Shown here one piece after another: positions 28,856-36,961 of a DNA stretch of 64,000 nucleotides. Every line of letters begins with the position of its first letter. Position 1 is the first letter of the stretch. This stretch comes from Tropicibacter oceani (lineage in GTDB: Bacteria; Pseudomonadota; Alphaproteobacteria; Rhodobacterales; Rhodobacteraceae). The DNA is taken from the NCBI RefSeq assembly GCF_029958925.1, contig NZ_CP124616.1, positions 62,001-126,000 of the forward strand. The letters run 5' to 3'. Position numbers and translations under genes: made by a program. Under the pieces are notes generated by a model that was not told where the DNA came from, searched no databases, and saw nothing but the letters and a program-made list of their open reading frames with translations.

Positions 28856-30070
28856 TTGGCCCCGCGCGCGCTGAGCCTTCAGGCCTATCTGGCCTATGCG
28901 CGCAGCAGCGCGGCGCTTGGCAGTGGTCCTGCCGCCCAGACCTGGCCCGAACGCCGCCCCGGAACGCTGATCTGGGGCCATGCACAGGGGCGCGAAGCGG
29001 CGCGCGCCCTTGTCAGCCTGTGCACCCGCATCGCCCAACAGCGCCCCGAAGTCCTGTTCGTGCTGTCCGGCGACGCCGAACCCCCCCCCGACGTTCCGCA
29101 TGTGGTCCTGCCCGGCGAACGCAGTTCCGACTGCGAACAATTCGCCCGGGCGCTGCGCCCGGATTTCTGCCTTTGGGCGGGGTCGCAACTGCGCCCGGCG
29201 CTGCTGCATGCGGTCCGGGAAACCGGCGCGCACATGGTGGCCCTGCCGCCCGGCGATGGCCCTTGGGCCTGCCCCGTGCCGCGCTGGCTGCCCGATCCGA
29301 CAAGCGCGACGCTGGCGCTGTTCGACGTGATCCACTGCCCCAGCGAAACCACCCGGCGCCAGCTGCGGCGCTTTGGCGTGGCGCCCGCCAACCTGCGCCT
29401 GTCCGGCCCCTTCATGGATACCGGCACACCGCTGGAATGCCCCGATGCGCAGCACGAAGAGGTCGCCGGCATCCTGGCCGCCCGACCCGTCTGGCTGGCC
29501 GCCCGCGTTCTGCCGGACGAGGCCGCCGATATCCTGCGCGCGCATCGCCGCGCCGTGCGGCTGGCGCATCGCCTGCTGCTGATCCTGGTGCCCGCCGATG
29601 CGCAGGACTACGACACCATCGCCCGGATCACCCAGTCCGAACAGATGCGCACATGCCACTGGGACAGCGGCGAATCGCCTGACGAAAACACCCAGGTGCT
29701 GCTGGTCGAAGGCCCCGAAGAACTGGGCCTTTGGTTCCGGATCGCGCCTTTGGCGTTTCTGGGCGGATCGTTGATCCCCGGGCGCGGCGGCAGTGACCCC
29801 TACGAGGCCGCCGCCCTTGGCACCGCCATCCTGTACGGGCCGAACGTCGGGCGGCATCTGTCGTCCTATACCAAGCTGGTCGAGGCAGGCGCAGCCCGCA
29901 TCGTGCGCGACAGCGATTCGCTGGCCACTGCCGTGTCGCATATCGTGGCCCCCGACCAGGCCGCCGCGATGGCCCACGCGGGCTGGGACGTGGTGTCCTC
30001 GGGCGCGGAACTGACCGATGCCGTCATCACCGAGATCTTTGACCGGATCGATTCCGAGGAGGCCCGCTGA
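28856..30070 (+). CDS. kdtA: Divergent 3-deoxy-D-manno-octulosonic acid transferase
   Basis: 404 residues from TTG 28856. GT-B glycosyltransferase related to WaaA/KdtA. The C-terminal donor domain has [32 protein letters not shown], which matches the family well. The N-terminal part is unusual: it lacks a clear membrane anchor, and the usual HAxSVGE motif with the catalytic Glu is replaced by [12 protein letters not shown]. Position between DUF4170 and lpxK supports a role in adding Kdo to lipid A. The lpxK ATG overlaps its stop. Confidence 0.8.
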   Translation: MAPRALSLQAYLAYARSSAALGSGPAAQTWPERRPGTLIWGHAQGREAARALVSLCTRIAQQRPEVLFVLSGDAEPPPDVPHVVLPGERSSDCEQFARALRPDFCLWAGSQLRPALLHAVRETGAHMVALPPGDGPWACPVPRWLPDPTSATLALFDVIHCPSETTRRQLRRFGVAPANLRLSGPFMDTGTPLECPDAQHEEVAGILAARPVWLAARVLPDEAADILRAHRRAVRLAHRLLLILVPADAQDYDTIARITQSEQMRTCHWDSGESPDENTQVLLVEGPEELGLWFRIAPLAFLGGSLIPGRGGSDPYEAAALGTAILYGPNVGRHLSSYTKLVEAGAARIVRDSDSLATAVSHIVAPDQAAAMAHAGWDVVSSGAELTDAVITEIFDRIDSEEAR

Positions 30071-31062
30071 TGCGCCCGCCCCGTTTCTGGTTCACGCCGC
30101 CGGATGCGCCCGGCCTGCGCGCCCGGTTGCTGGCGCCGCTTGCGGCCCTGACCGCCAGGGCCACGGCGCGCCGGGTGGCGCAGCCGCCGGGGTTTGCCCC
30201 GGACATCCCGGTGATCTGCGTCGGCAACATCAACGCCGGCGGCACCGGCAAGACCCCGACCGTCATCGCGCTGGTCCAAAGGCTGATGGCGCGCGGGATC
30301 ACGCCGCATGTGCTGTCGCGCGGCTATGGCGGGCGGCTGGCCGGTCCGGTTCAGGTCGACCCGCGCCAACACAGCGCCGAGGACGTCGGCGACGAGCCGC
30401 TTTTGATCGCCGCCTTTACCCCCACCTGGGTCGCAAGGGACCGCGCCGCCGGTGCCCGCGCGGCGCAAGACGCCGGTGCCCAGGTGCTGATCCTGGATGA
30501 CGGTTTCCAGAACCCGTCATTGCCCAAGGCGCTGTCGCTGATCGTTGTCGATGCGGTGGCGGGCTTTGGCAACGGACGCTGCATGCCCGCCGGGCCGCTG
30601 CGCGAACCGGTCAGCGCCGGTCTGGCCCGCGCCGATCTGTTGCTGTCGATCGGCCCCGCCCCCGGGCAGGCCCGTTTTGCCAAAACATGGAGCGATCAGA
30701 TCACGGTGCCGCAGATGACCGGCCAGCTGGCGCCGCTGCAAACCGGCATGGATTGGCAGGATCTACCGACGCTGGCCTTTGCCGGGATCGGCCATCCGGA
30801 AAAATTCTTTGCCACGCTGCGCGCCCTTGGCGCCGACATCAAGCGCGGCGAGGCGCTGGAGGATCACCAGCCGCTGACACCGGCCCTGATGACGCGGCTA
30901 GAAACCGAGGCACGGGCGCTGGGTGCGCAACTGGTCACGACGGAAAAGGACGCGGTGCGCCTGCCGCAGGAGTTCCGGCAAAAGGTGCTGACCCTGCCGG
31001 TGCGTCTGGAGATCGCGGACCCGGCACCGCTGGACGCGGCCCTGGCCCGCATTCTGGACTAG
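30070..31062 (+). CDS. lpxK: Tetraacyldisaccharide 4'-kinase
   Basis: 330 residues. P-loop kinase: [12 protein letters not shown] at residues 52-63, LSRGYGGRL next, and the substrate region [13 protein letters not shown] with the conserved Asp-Asp. Phosphorylates the 4' position of the lipid A disaccharide at the inner membrane face. The start overlaps the kdtA stop by 1 nt, giving a coupled lipid A-Kdo module. Confidence 0.95.
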   Translation: MRPPRFWFTPPDAPGLRARLLAPLAALTARATARRVAQPPGFAPDIPVICVGNINAGGTGKTPTVIALVQRLMARGITPHVLSRGYGGRLAGPVQVDPRQHSAEDVGDEPLLIAAFTPTWVARDRAAGARAAQDAGAQVLILDDGFQNPSLPKALSLIVVDAVAGFGNGRCMPAGPLREPVSAGLARADLLLSIGPAPGQARFAKTWSDQITVPQMTGQLAPLQTGMDWQDLPTLAFAGIGHPEKFFATLRALGADIKRGEALEDHQPLTPALMTRLETEARALGAQLVTTEKDAVRLPQEFRQKVLTLPVRLEIADPAPLDAALARILD

Positions 31063-31063
31063 G

Positions 31064-31924
31064 TCATTCGGCCGCCAGGCGCTGTTCGCGGTGGCCGATG
31101 GCCGCGATTTCCGCAATCACCCCGCGCAGCAGCCTGCGAAAGGCGTGGAAATCATTGCTCGGGCGAATCGTTGCCTCGTCCATATAAATGGCGCGGTCGA
31201 TTTCGATCTGGATCGCGTGCTGCCCCCGCGAGGGGCGGCCATAATGCTGGGTCGTGAAGGCCCCGGCAAAGGGCGCATTGCGCGCCACCTTCAGACCTGC
31301 GGTGGCAAAGGCGGATTCGACCCGTTCCACGACTTCGCCGCTGGCCGAGGCGCCGAATCGGTCACCGATGACGATTTCCGGGCGCGGCATCCCGGATCGA
31401 ACCGTGCTGTCCAGGGCTTCGCGCGGCATGGAATGACAGTCGATCAGGATCGCCTCTCCAAAGGTGGTCTGGGCGGCGTCCAGCAGGCCCTGCAGGCGTG
31501 CGTGGTAGGGTTTCCAGATTCGCTGCAACCGCATCTCGGCCTCGGCCTTGGGCAATTTGCCACGGTAGATCGCGCGCCCGCCCGCCACGACACGCGGCAC
31601 GACGCCCAGCCCGCTGGCCACGCGCGGGTTGTGCCCGCCGCGCCGCACCCCTTCGATCAGCGCCGGGTCCAGTTCATCCAGCGCGCGGTTGAGATCGACA
31701 TAGGCGCGCGGCGCCCCGGCCCGCAGCAAGGGCGCGCCAAACTGCGGCGCACAGTCGAACAGACGGTCCACATAGGCATCTTCGGACGACCGGATGACAT
31801 GATCGTCCAGAATCGTGCTGCGCAGGAACGACCAGGGATAATCCCGACCCGAATGCGGTGATGCGAAAACGACACAAGAGGTGGTCACCTCGGGTTCGCT
31901 CAGATGATACGCATGTTCAGGCAT
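31064..31924 (-). CDS. N-formylglutamate amidohydrolase
   Basis: 286 residues from ATG 31924. FGase family motifs: ASPHSGRDYP near 21, ILIDCHSMPRE (metal-binding) and GQHAIQIEIDRAIYMDE near the end. The enzyme releases formate from N-formylglutamate, the last step of a histidine degradation route; related family members act on other formylated or glycan substrates. No hut genes are nearby, so the substrate is open. Convergent with lpxK, 1 nt between stops. Confidence 0.88.
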   Translation of the reverse strand: MPEHAYHLSEPEVTTSCVVFASPHSGRDYPWSFLRSTILDDHVIRSSEDAYVDRLFDCAPQFGAPLLRAGAPRAYVDLNRALDELDPALIEGVRRGGHNPRVASGLGVVPRVVAGGRAIYRGKLPKAEAEMRLQRIWKPYHARLQGLLDAAQTTFGEAILIDCHSMPREALDSTVRSGMPRPEIVIGDRFGASASGEVVERVESAFATAGLKVARNAPFAGAFTTQHYGRPSRGQHAIQIEIDRAIYMDEATIRPSNDFHAFRRLLRGVIAEIAAIGHREQRLAAE

Positions 31925-31978
31925 CAACGGTCCTTTCGAACAAAACAATAGACTGAAATCATTCCTTGCCAAAAGCCC

Positions 31979-32007
31979 TTGATCCCGGTTTCGACTCCTT
32001 TTATAGA
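31979..32007 (+). promoter_or_regulatory. Candidate sigma-70 promoter upstream of tRNA-Val
   Basis: TTGATC (31979-31984) and TATAGA (32002-32007) with a 17-nt spacer, pointing towards the tRNA 88 nt downstream. Confidence 0.5.
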
Positions 32008-32010
32008 CCC

Positions 32011-32058
32011 GTCCACCGGCGCGGTCATCTGCGCCTCTTTTTTCGGTGGACCTCACCG
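32011..32058 (+). promoter_or_regulatory. Hairpin/T-tract leader before tRNA-Val
   Basis: Just after the candidate promoter, GGCGC (32018-32022) can pair with GCGCC (32031-32035) and is followed by TCTTTTTT, like a small terminator. An outer repeat GTCCACCG (32011-32018) pairs with CGGTGGAC (32044-32051), and CGGTG (32044-32048) can alternatively pair with CACCG (32054-32058). The choice between these pairings resembles an attenuator; this is structural inference only. Confidence 0.4.
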
Positions 32059-32094
32059 GCAAGGGGGCGTAAAGGGCAACGCAGGCCATAAAAT

Positions 32095-32169
32095 GGGTGA
32101 TTAGCTCAGCGGTAGAGCACTTCGTTGACATCGAAGGGGTCACTGGTTCGATCCCAGTATCGCCCACCA
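32095..32169 (+). tRNA. tRNA-Val (anticodon GAC)
   Basis: 75 nt including encoded CCA. Acceptor stem GGGTGAT/ATCGCCC (one T-G pair), D arm GCTC-AGCGGTA-GAGC, anticodon stem CTTCG/CGAAG with loop TTGACAT giving anticodon GAC, variable loop GGGTC, T arm ACTGG-TTCGATC-CCAGT. Reads the valine codons GUC and GUU. Confidence 0.95.
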
Positions 32170-32261
32170 TGGATTTCACCGCTTCTGGGTCAGCAGACCC
32201 GGGGGCAAGGCAACAAACACGCATGGCGCTCGCGCGCCGCGACGAACAGAGGAGAGACCAC

Positions 32262-32387
32262 ATGAAGGTTGCTAACTCGCTCCGCTCGCTCAAGAAGCGC
32301 CATCGCGATTGCCGCGTTGTGCGCCGTAAGGGCCGCGTTTACGTGATCAACAAAACGCAGCGCCGTTTCAAAGCCCGCCAGGGCTGA
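32262..32387 (+). CDS. rpmJ: 50S ribosomal protein L36 (bL36)
   Basis: 41 residues from ATG 32262 with a good GAGGAGAG site. This is the longer, zinc-independent (YkgO-like) form: [17 protein letters not shown] then [23 protein letters not shown], with a single Cys instead of the CCCH zinc ligands. Binds domain VI of 23S rRNA. Lies 92 nt after tRNA-Val on the same strand and ends before a strong terminator. Confidence 0.96.
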   Translation: MKVANSLRSLKKRHRDCRVVRRKGRVYVINKTQRRFKARQG

Positions 32388-32410
32388 GACCCGCGCAACG
32401 ACAGTTGTTC

Positions 32411-32439
32411 AAAGGCCACCCCTTGCGGGTGGCCTTTTT
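32411..32439 (+). terminator. Rho-independent terminator of rpmJ
   Basis: AAAGGCCACCC-CTTGC-GGGTGGCCTTT with a continuing TT; 11-bp stem and T tract. Confidence 0.92.
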
Positions 32440-32507
32440 CGTCGCCCTATGGGTGCCTTGGCACGACGGCGGGCGGCGCTGCCGCCGACCACGCACGCAG
32501 CGGCGCC

Positions 32508-34187
32508 CTAGCGGCCCAGAATCCCGTCTGCCAGCAACCGGACGACGGTTTGTTCATCCAGATAGCCCGACACGGTCAGGCCGCGGGACTTTTGGTAATC
32601 CCAGATCGCGCGCCGGGTCCTTTTGTCGAAAACGCCGTCGGCGTCGCCGGGTTTCAAACCCAATTGCTTCAGACGGGTTTCGGCCAGTTTGCGGGCCACC
32701 GGGTTCAGGTTCAGCGCCTCTTCCTCGGCCTGGGCGCGGGCAATGGCGCGGGCTTCGGTTTCTTCGCGGTTCAACTCTTCGATTCGGGCCTGCGCCTGCC
32801 CGGCAAAGGCGCCGCCGGGGCGCGCCGCAAGGTACTGCCGATAGGCGGCGATGCTGTCGACGCTGCGGGCCTGATCCCAGGCGCGCCTGTCCTGAAGCGC
32901 AGCGGTCCCGGCACGCTGGTCCTCGATCTGCGCCAACAGCCGCCGGGCTTCGGGGGCGTGCAGCCCGTCGGGATAGGCGTCAAGGTAGCCCCGCAATGAG
33001 GCCTCGTCGCCGCGCCCCTGCACCTGCCGCCACAAAAGGTGGTCCTGGCGTTCCAGTTCCGCGGCGCGGCGTTCGGCCTCGGCCTCCAGTTCGGCGGCGC
33101 GGGCGCGGGCATCCGCATCCAGACGGCCGATCTGGGATTGGTCCAAGTAGCCCGAGGGCCGCAGCCGTTCAGCGGTCTGCCACTGTTTGATCGCGCCGCG
33201 CGTGCCGGGACCAAAGATGCCGTCGATGCCGCGCGTGTTGAAGCCCAGGATCGACAGGTCGCGCTGGATGTCGCGGCGGGCGTCGCGCGACAGGGCCAGC
33301 GCCTCTTCGGCGCGGCGTTCGGCGTAATAGGGTTCGGCCCGAATGGCCGCCAGCCGCTGCTTGGCCGCCGAGGCGTGCAATCCGCGCGAAAAGCCATCCA
33401 GGTAGGTCTGGTAGCCTTCGGCGCTGTCGGCCTGCTGCGCCAGCCGCCAGGCGGCATTGTCCGCCTGCTCGGCCGCCAGTGGATCGGGGCCGTCGGTGGC
33501 AGTTTCCCCTGGCTTCGGCGGGGTGATGTCGCGTTTGCGCAAGACCACCTGCCAAGGCGGATCAAAGCCTTCGACAGTCAGCTCATAGGTCTGGGCGGCA
33601 AGCGCCACGCGCACGTCCGGCCGGGTCATGTCGCGAATGGCATAGGCCGCCACGTCGGGCGCCAGCCCGCGAATGATGGTGACCCCCTGCGGCGCATCCA
33701 ACTGCCCCAGACCGGCCTTCAGGAAGGGCCCGGCCTCGACGTCGCTGGCGGTTTCACCCAGCACGAGAAAGGACCGCCCCGGCGCCGCGGCCAGCACATC
33801 CAGCGCCGCATCCAGCGGAAAGGCGCGGGTCATGATCTCGGAGGCGTCGATGCTTTGGCCATCGTCGACCGGCAGCAGGTAGGCGCCGCTGGGTCCGTGC
33901 ATGAACGTGCCTGCCAGAACGATGATCAGGGGGGTTTCCTGCGCCTCGATCCCTTCGAAGAACTGGCCAAAGGCTTCGTCCATGGCCTGACCGTCGGCAT
34001 CGCTGATGGCGGTCACGTCCAGCCCGGCGTCGCGCAGGCTGTCGGCCGCTGCCACCACCCGCGCCGCGCCGAAAAAGCTTTGGACAGCGCCGTAGCGCGA
34101 ATTGCCGATGATCAGTGCATCGCCTGCGGCCTGCGCCGCACCGCTTCCTGCCAGAAGCCCCGCAAGGGTCAGTGTCATCAGCCGCAT
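32508..34187 (-). CDS. Secreted pseudo-caspase with two peptidoglycan-binding domains
   Basis: 559 residues from ATG 34187 (GGAGGAAAG upstream). Signal peptide ends near AAQA. Residues about 22-200 resemble a caspase/metacaspase p20 domain (ALIIGNSRYG, GAYLLPVDDG), but the active-site His position reads AGTFMHG (Thr in place of the His of GHG) and the Cys position reads VLGETASD instead of LDAC. Two type-1 peptidoglycan-binding domains follow (LGFNTRGIDGIFGPGTRGAI near 305-330, and a C-terminal LKQLGLKPGDADGVFDKRT), separated by Ala/Glu/Arg-rich helical repeats. Probably an inactive cell-wall-binding scaffold. No operon partner. Confidence 0.82.
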   Translation of the reverse strand: MRLMTLTLAGLLAGSGAAQAAGDALIIGNSRYGAVQSFFGAARVVAAADSLRDAGLDVTAISDADGQAMDEAFGQFFEGIEAQETPLIIVLAGTFMHGPSGAYLLPVDDGQSIDASEIMTRAFPLDAALDVLAAAPGRSFLVLGETASDVEAGPFLKAGLGQLDAPQGVTIIRGLAPDVAAYAIRDMTRPDVRVALAAQTYELTVEGFDPPWQVVLRKRDITPPKPGETATDGPDPLAAEQADNAAWRLAQQADSAEGYQTYLDGFSRGLHASAAKQRLAAIRAEPYYAERRAEEALALSRDARRDIQRDLSILGFNTRGIDGIFGPGTRGAIKQWQTAERLRPSGYLDQSQIGRLDADARARAAELEAEAERRAAELERQDHLLWRQVQGRGDEASLRGYLDAYPDGLHAPEARRLLAQIEDQRAGTAALQDRRAWDQARSVDSIAAYRQYLAARPGGAFAGQAQARIEELNREETEARAIARAQAEEEALNLNPVARKLAETRLKQLGLKPGDADGVFDKRTRRAIWDYQKSRGLTVSGYLDEQTVVRLLADGILGR

Positions 34188-34315
34188 CTGTCTTTCCTCC
34201 ATCCGTTGCCCGAAAGGCGCCGATCAACGGCGCCTTGTTGGTCAAAGAATGGGCAAAGGCACGCTGATATCCAATATCAGCCTATCCCGAGCCCCCCGGG
34301 GAACAAGAAGAAAGG

Positions 34316-35488
34316 TCAGTCGTAGGTGCGGATGTCCTCGATCACCAGCCCATCGCGCGGCAATCCGCCGACCGGGACCATTTCCACCCGGCCCTTGAGC
34401 TTGAGGATATCGACGATCGAGCCTTCGTAGCGCGCCGGATCCGTCGCTTCGGATTCGATTCGCACGGTCATCACGTCCATTTCCCCCTCGCGCGAGGCGA
34501 TGATGCGGGCGCGGGCGATGTCTTCGTGCCGGGCAACCAGTTGCGCCACCTGTTCGGGGCGCACGAACATGCCCTTGATCTTGGTGGTCTGGTCGGCGCG
34601 GCCCATCCAGCCCTTGATCCGGGTGTTGGTGCGGCCGCAGGGGCTGGTGCCGGGCATGATGGCGCTCAGATCGCCGGTGGCAAACCGGATCAGCGGGTAA
34701 TCGGGGTTCAGCGTCGTGACCACCAGCTCTCCGACCTCGCCAGGGGCGACCGGATCGCCGGTGCCGGGGGTGACGATTTCGACGATCACGCCTTCGTCCA
34801 GAATCATCCCCTCCATTGCGGGGCTTTCATAGGCGATGTTGCCCAGGTCGGCGGTGGCATAGCATTGCAGACAGGCGATGCCGCGATCCTGATACCAGGC
34901 GCGCAGCGACGGGAACAGCGCCCCGCCGCCCACGGCCGCGCGGGTGATGCCCAGCGCGATGCCCATCTCGTCAGCCTTTTCAAGGATGATCTTCAGGTAA
35001 TCGGGCGTGCCCGCATAGGCGGTCACCTTGACGTGGCGTGCGGCCTGCACCTGCAATTCGGTCTGCCCGGTGCCGGCGGGCAACACGGTGGCCCCGACGG
35101 CCCGCGCACCGTTTTCAAAGATCATGCCCGCAGGCGTCAGGTGATAGCCAAAGCAGTTCTGGACGATGTCCCCCGGTCCGATGCCGCAGGCGTTCAGGAA
35201 ACGCCCCATGCGCCACCAATCGTGGCTGGTTCCGCCGGGCTCGTAGATCGGTCCGGGGCTTTGAAAGACATGGGCGATGTTGGACACGGGCAAGCCGCCA
35301 AAGGGGGGCTGTTCGGCCTGTCGCCGCGACAGCTCGGACTTGCGCAGGACCGGCAGCGACGCCAGATCGGACAGCCCGGCCAGCGGACCCAGACCATATT
35401 TGGCAAGCTGTGCGTTCAATCCCTGCAGCTGCGCCGCTTCGCGGGCGTCTTGCGTGCGGGTTTCCAATGCGTCGAAATAGGTGCTCAT
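34316..35488 (-). CDS. PaaK-like CoA ligase / adenylate-forming enzyme
   Basis: 390 residues from ATG 35488 (GGAGG upstream). ANL-superfamily signatures: CLQCYATADLG (A5-like), NPDYPLIRFATGDLSAI (A7-like) and GWMGRADQTTKIKG (A8 hinge), plus a phenylacetate-CoA ligase C-terminal domain. The phosphate loop usually written SSGTTG is here QSPGPIYEPGGTSHD, a noncanonical form I recall from a transporter-linked PaaK subgroup. Last gene of the liv-type operon; expected to activate an aromatic or other carboxylic acid with ATP and CoA, substrate unknown. Confidence 0.82.
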   Translation of the reverse strand: MSTYFDALETRTQDAREAAQLQGLNAQLAKYGLGPLAGLSDLASLPVLRKSELSRRQAEQPPFGGLPVSNIAHVFQSPGPIYEPGGTSHDWWRMGRFLNACGIGPGDIVQNCFGYHLTPAGMIFENGARAVGATVLPAGTGQTELQVQAARHVKVTAYAGTPDYLKIILEKADEMGIALGITRAAVGGGALFPSLRAWYQDRGIACLQCYATADLGNIAYESPAMEGMILDEGVIVEIVTPGTGDPVAPGEVGELVVTTLNPDYPLIRFATGDLSAIMPGTSPCGRTNTRIKGWMGRADQTTKIKGMFVRPEQVAQLVARHEDIARARIIASREGEMDVMTVRIESEATDPARYEGSIVDILKLKGRVEMVPVGGLPRDGLVIEDIRTYD

Positions 35489-36033
35489 ACCGGCCTCCGT
35501 CTGCCTGTCCCCAGGCGCTTTGATCTGAAACAGGGTCGGGCCGCACCCGCCCCTTTACGTTGTGTCAACCGTGGGGAAATGGAAACGCCCCCATGGCCCG
35601 AACCAAGTTTGATGCCCGCATCCGCTTCGATGGCAACCAGGACATCAAGGAGGTCGATTTCTCGCATTTCGCCTTTTGCCACGCGCGCGGTGTCAACGTC
35701 CTCTGCAGCCCTATCGAACCGCGGATCGCCGACAGCGGCCCGGGCAGGTGGCTCGTTCTGATGGTCGATGACAGATGCCGGATCAATGCGGTGGCCCGGG
35801 CGCTGTACGCCCGACAGGGCAGGACGCTGAATATCACGCATGCGCGGCACCTTCGGCTCGGAAACCGAAAAGGAAATCGGCCGCCGGCCCAGCCACCAAG
35901 CCTTCCGCCCCATGACCCGCACCCCACGGGCCAAGGCCCTGTTTTGGATCGACAGGATGCGCCCGGAGCGGACCTGACAACGGATGAAACAACCATGCGC
36001 CGAATACTTTGTTCGCCCTGCCTTGCGGCGCAG
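35489..36033. other. 545-bp gap inside the liv-type operon with conflicting small reading frames
   Basis: No confident gene. On the minus strand a frame from ATG 35913 to 35485 (142 codons) ends in an ATGA overlap with the PaaK-like gene, as an operon gene would, but it has no good ribosome site and no recognisable motif. On the plus strand a frame from ATG 35593 has coding-like codon use for about 80 codons (start MARTKFDARIRFDG), then degenerates and would run antisense into livF. One may be a decayed gene. Confidence 0.4.
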
Positions 36034-36858
36034 TTACGCCAGCCATCTTTTCCGCCGGCGATAGCTGCGCACATCCCGAAAGGACTTTCGCCCATCGTCC
36101 GACATGCCCAGGTAGAATTCCTTGACGTCCGGGTTTTCACGCAGCTCGGCTGCGGGGCCTTCCATCACGACGCGCCCGTTTTCCAGGATATAGCCGGAAT
36201 GCGCATAGCGCAGCGCCACGTTGGTGTTCTGTTCGGCCAACAAAAAGGACACGCCTTCGCCTTCGTTCACCGCCTTCACGATCTCGAAAATCTGTTCCAC
36301 CAGCTGCGGCGCAAGGCCCATCGAAGGCTCGTCCAGCAGCACGGTTTCGGGGCGTGACATCAGTGCGCGGCCAATCGCCGTCATCTGCTGTTCCCCCCCC
36401 GAGGTATAGCCCGCCTGGCTTTTGCGCCGTTCTTTCAGGCGCGGGAAATAGGTATAGACCATGTCCAGGTCGGCATCGATCGCGCCCTTGCCGTCGCGCC
36501 GCGTATAGGCGCCGGTCAGCAGGTTTTCCTCGACCGTCAGGTGTTCGAAACAGTGCCGACCTTCCATCACCTGGATGACCCCCTTTTTGACCAGGGACGC
36601 AGGGTCCAGGTCCTGCACCCGCTCGCCCTTGTAAAGGATCGACCCCTTGGTCACCTCGCCGCGCTCGGAATGCAAAAGGTTGGAAATCGCCTTCAGCGTG
36701 GTCGTCTTGCCCGCACCGTTGCCACCCAGCAGCGCGGTGATCCCGCCCTGATTGACCGTGAGGGACACGCCCTTCAGCACAAGGATCACGTGGTTGTAGA
36801 TCACCTCGATATTGTTGACCTCAAGCAGGGTCTGATCGGTTTTCGCGGCATCCAGCAT
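36034..36858 (-). CDS. livF: Branched-chain-amino-acid-type ABC transporter ATPase (LivF-like)
   Basis: 274 residues from ATG 36858 (GAGGAAA upstream). Walker A GGNGAGKTTT (45-54), signature TSGGEQQM, Walker B TVLLDEPSMGLAP and switch His replaced in the usual LivF way (LLAEQNTNVAL). A basic tail (SFRDVRSYRRRKRWLA) extends beyond the usual LivF end. Energises the LivHM permease in the same operon. A hairpin and repeat A copy separate it from the solute-binding protein gene. Confidence 0.92.
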   Translation of the reverse strand: MLDAAKTDQTLLEVNNIEVIYNHVILVLKGVSLTVNQGGITALLGGNGAGKTTTLKAISNLLHSERGEVTKGSILYKGERVQDLDPASLVKKGVIQVMEGRHCFEHLTVEENLLTGAYTRRDGKGAIDADLDMVYTYFPRLKERRKSQAGYTSGGEQQMTAIGRALMSRPETVLLDEPSMGLAPQLVEQIFEIVKAVNEGEGVSFLLAEQNTNVALRYAHSGYILENGRVVMEGPAAELRENPDVKEFYLGMSDDGRKSFRDVRSYRRRKRWLA

Positions 36859-36886
36859 GGGCTTTCCTCGGGTCCGGGGCACAGCG

Positions 36887-36920
36887 CCCCTGCTTCTTCT
36901 TGGCAAAAATACTCAAATTC
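36887..36920 (-). repeat. Dispersed repeat A, copy 3 (tail form)
   Basis: On the minus strand: TTTGAGTATTTTTGCC then AAGAAGAAGCAGGGGC, directly after the hairpin behind the solute-binding protein gene. Confidence 0.75.
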
Positions 36921-36949
36921 CGGCGGCGACATTCTGCGCCGCCGCCGGA
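36919..36949 (-). promoter_or_regulatory. Intercistronic hairpin after the solute-binding protein gene
   Basis: Minus-strand TCCGGCGGCG pairs with CGCCGCCGGA (10 bp, 11-nt loop), followed by ATTTGAGTATTTTTG. Its place just behind the binding-protein gene fits an attenuator or 3' stabiliser that raises binding-protein mRNA over livF. Confidence 0.6.
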
Positions 36950-36961
36950 CCGTGTCAGCGC

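Noticed and set aside
32050-32293. A minus-strand extension of the N-formylglutamate amidohydrolase reading through [14 protein letters not shown]
   Set aside because: This peptide is the well-known false translation of the strand opposite a tRNA. The tRNA-Val gene is clear, and the enzyme has a good ATG at 31924.
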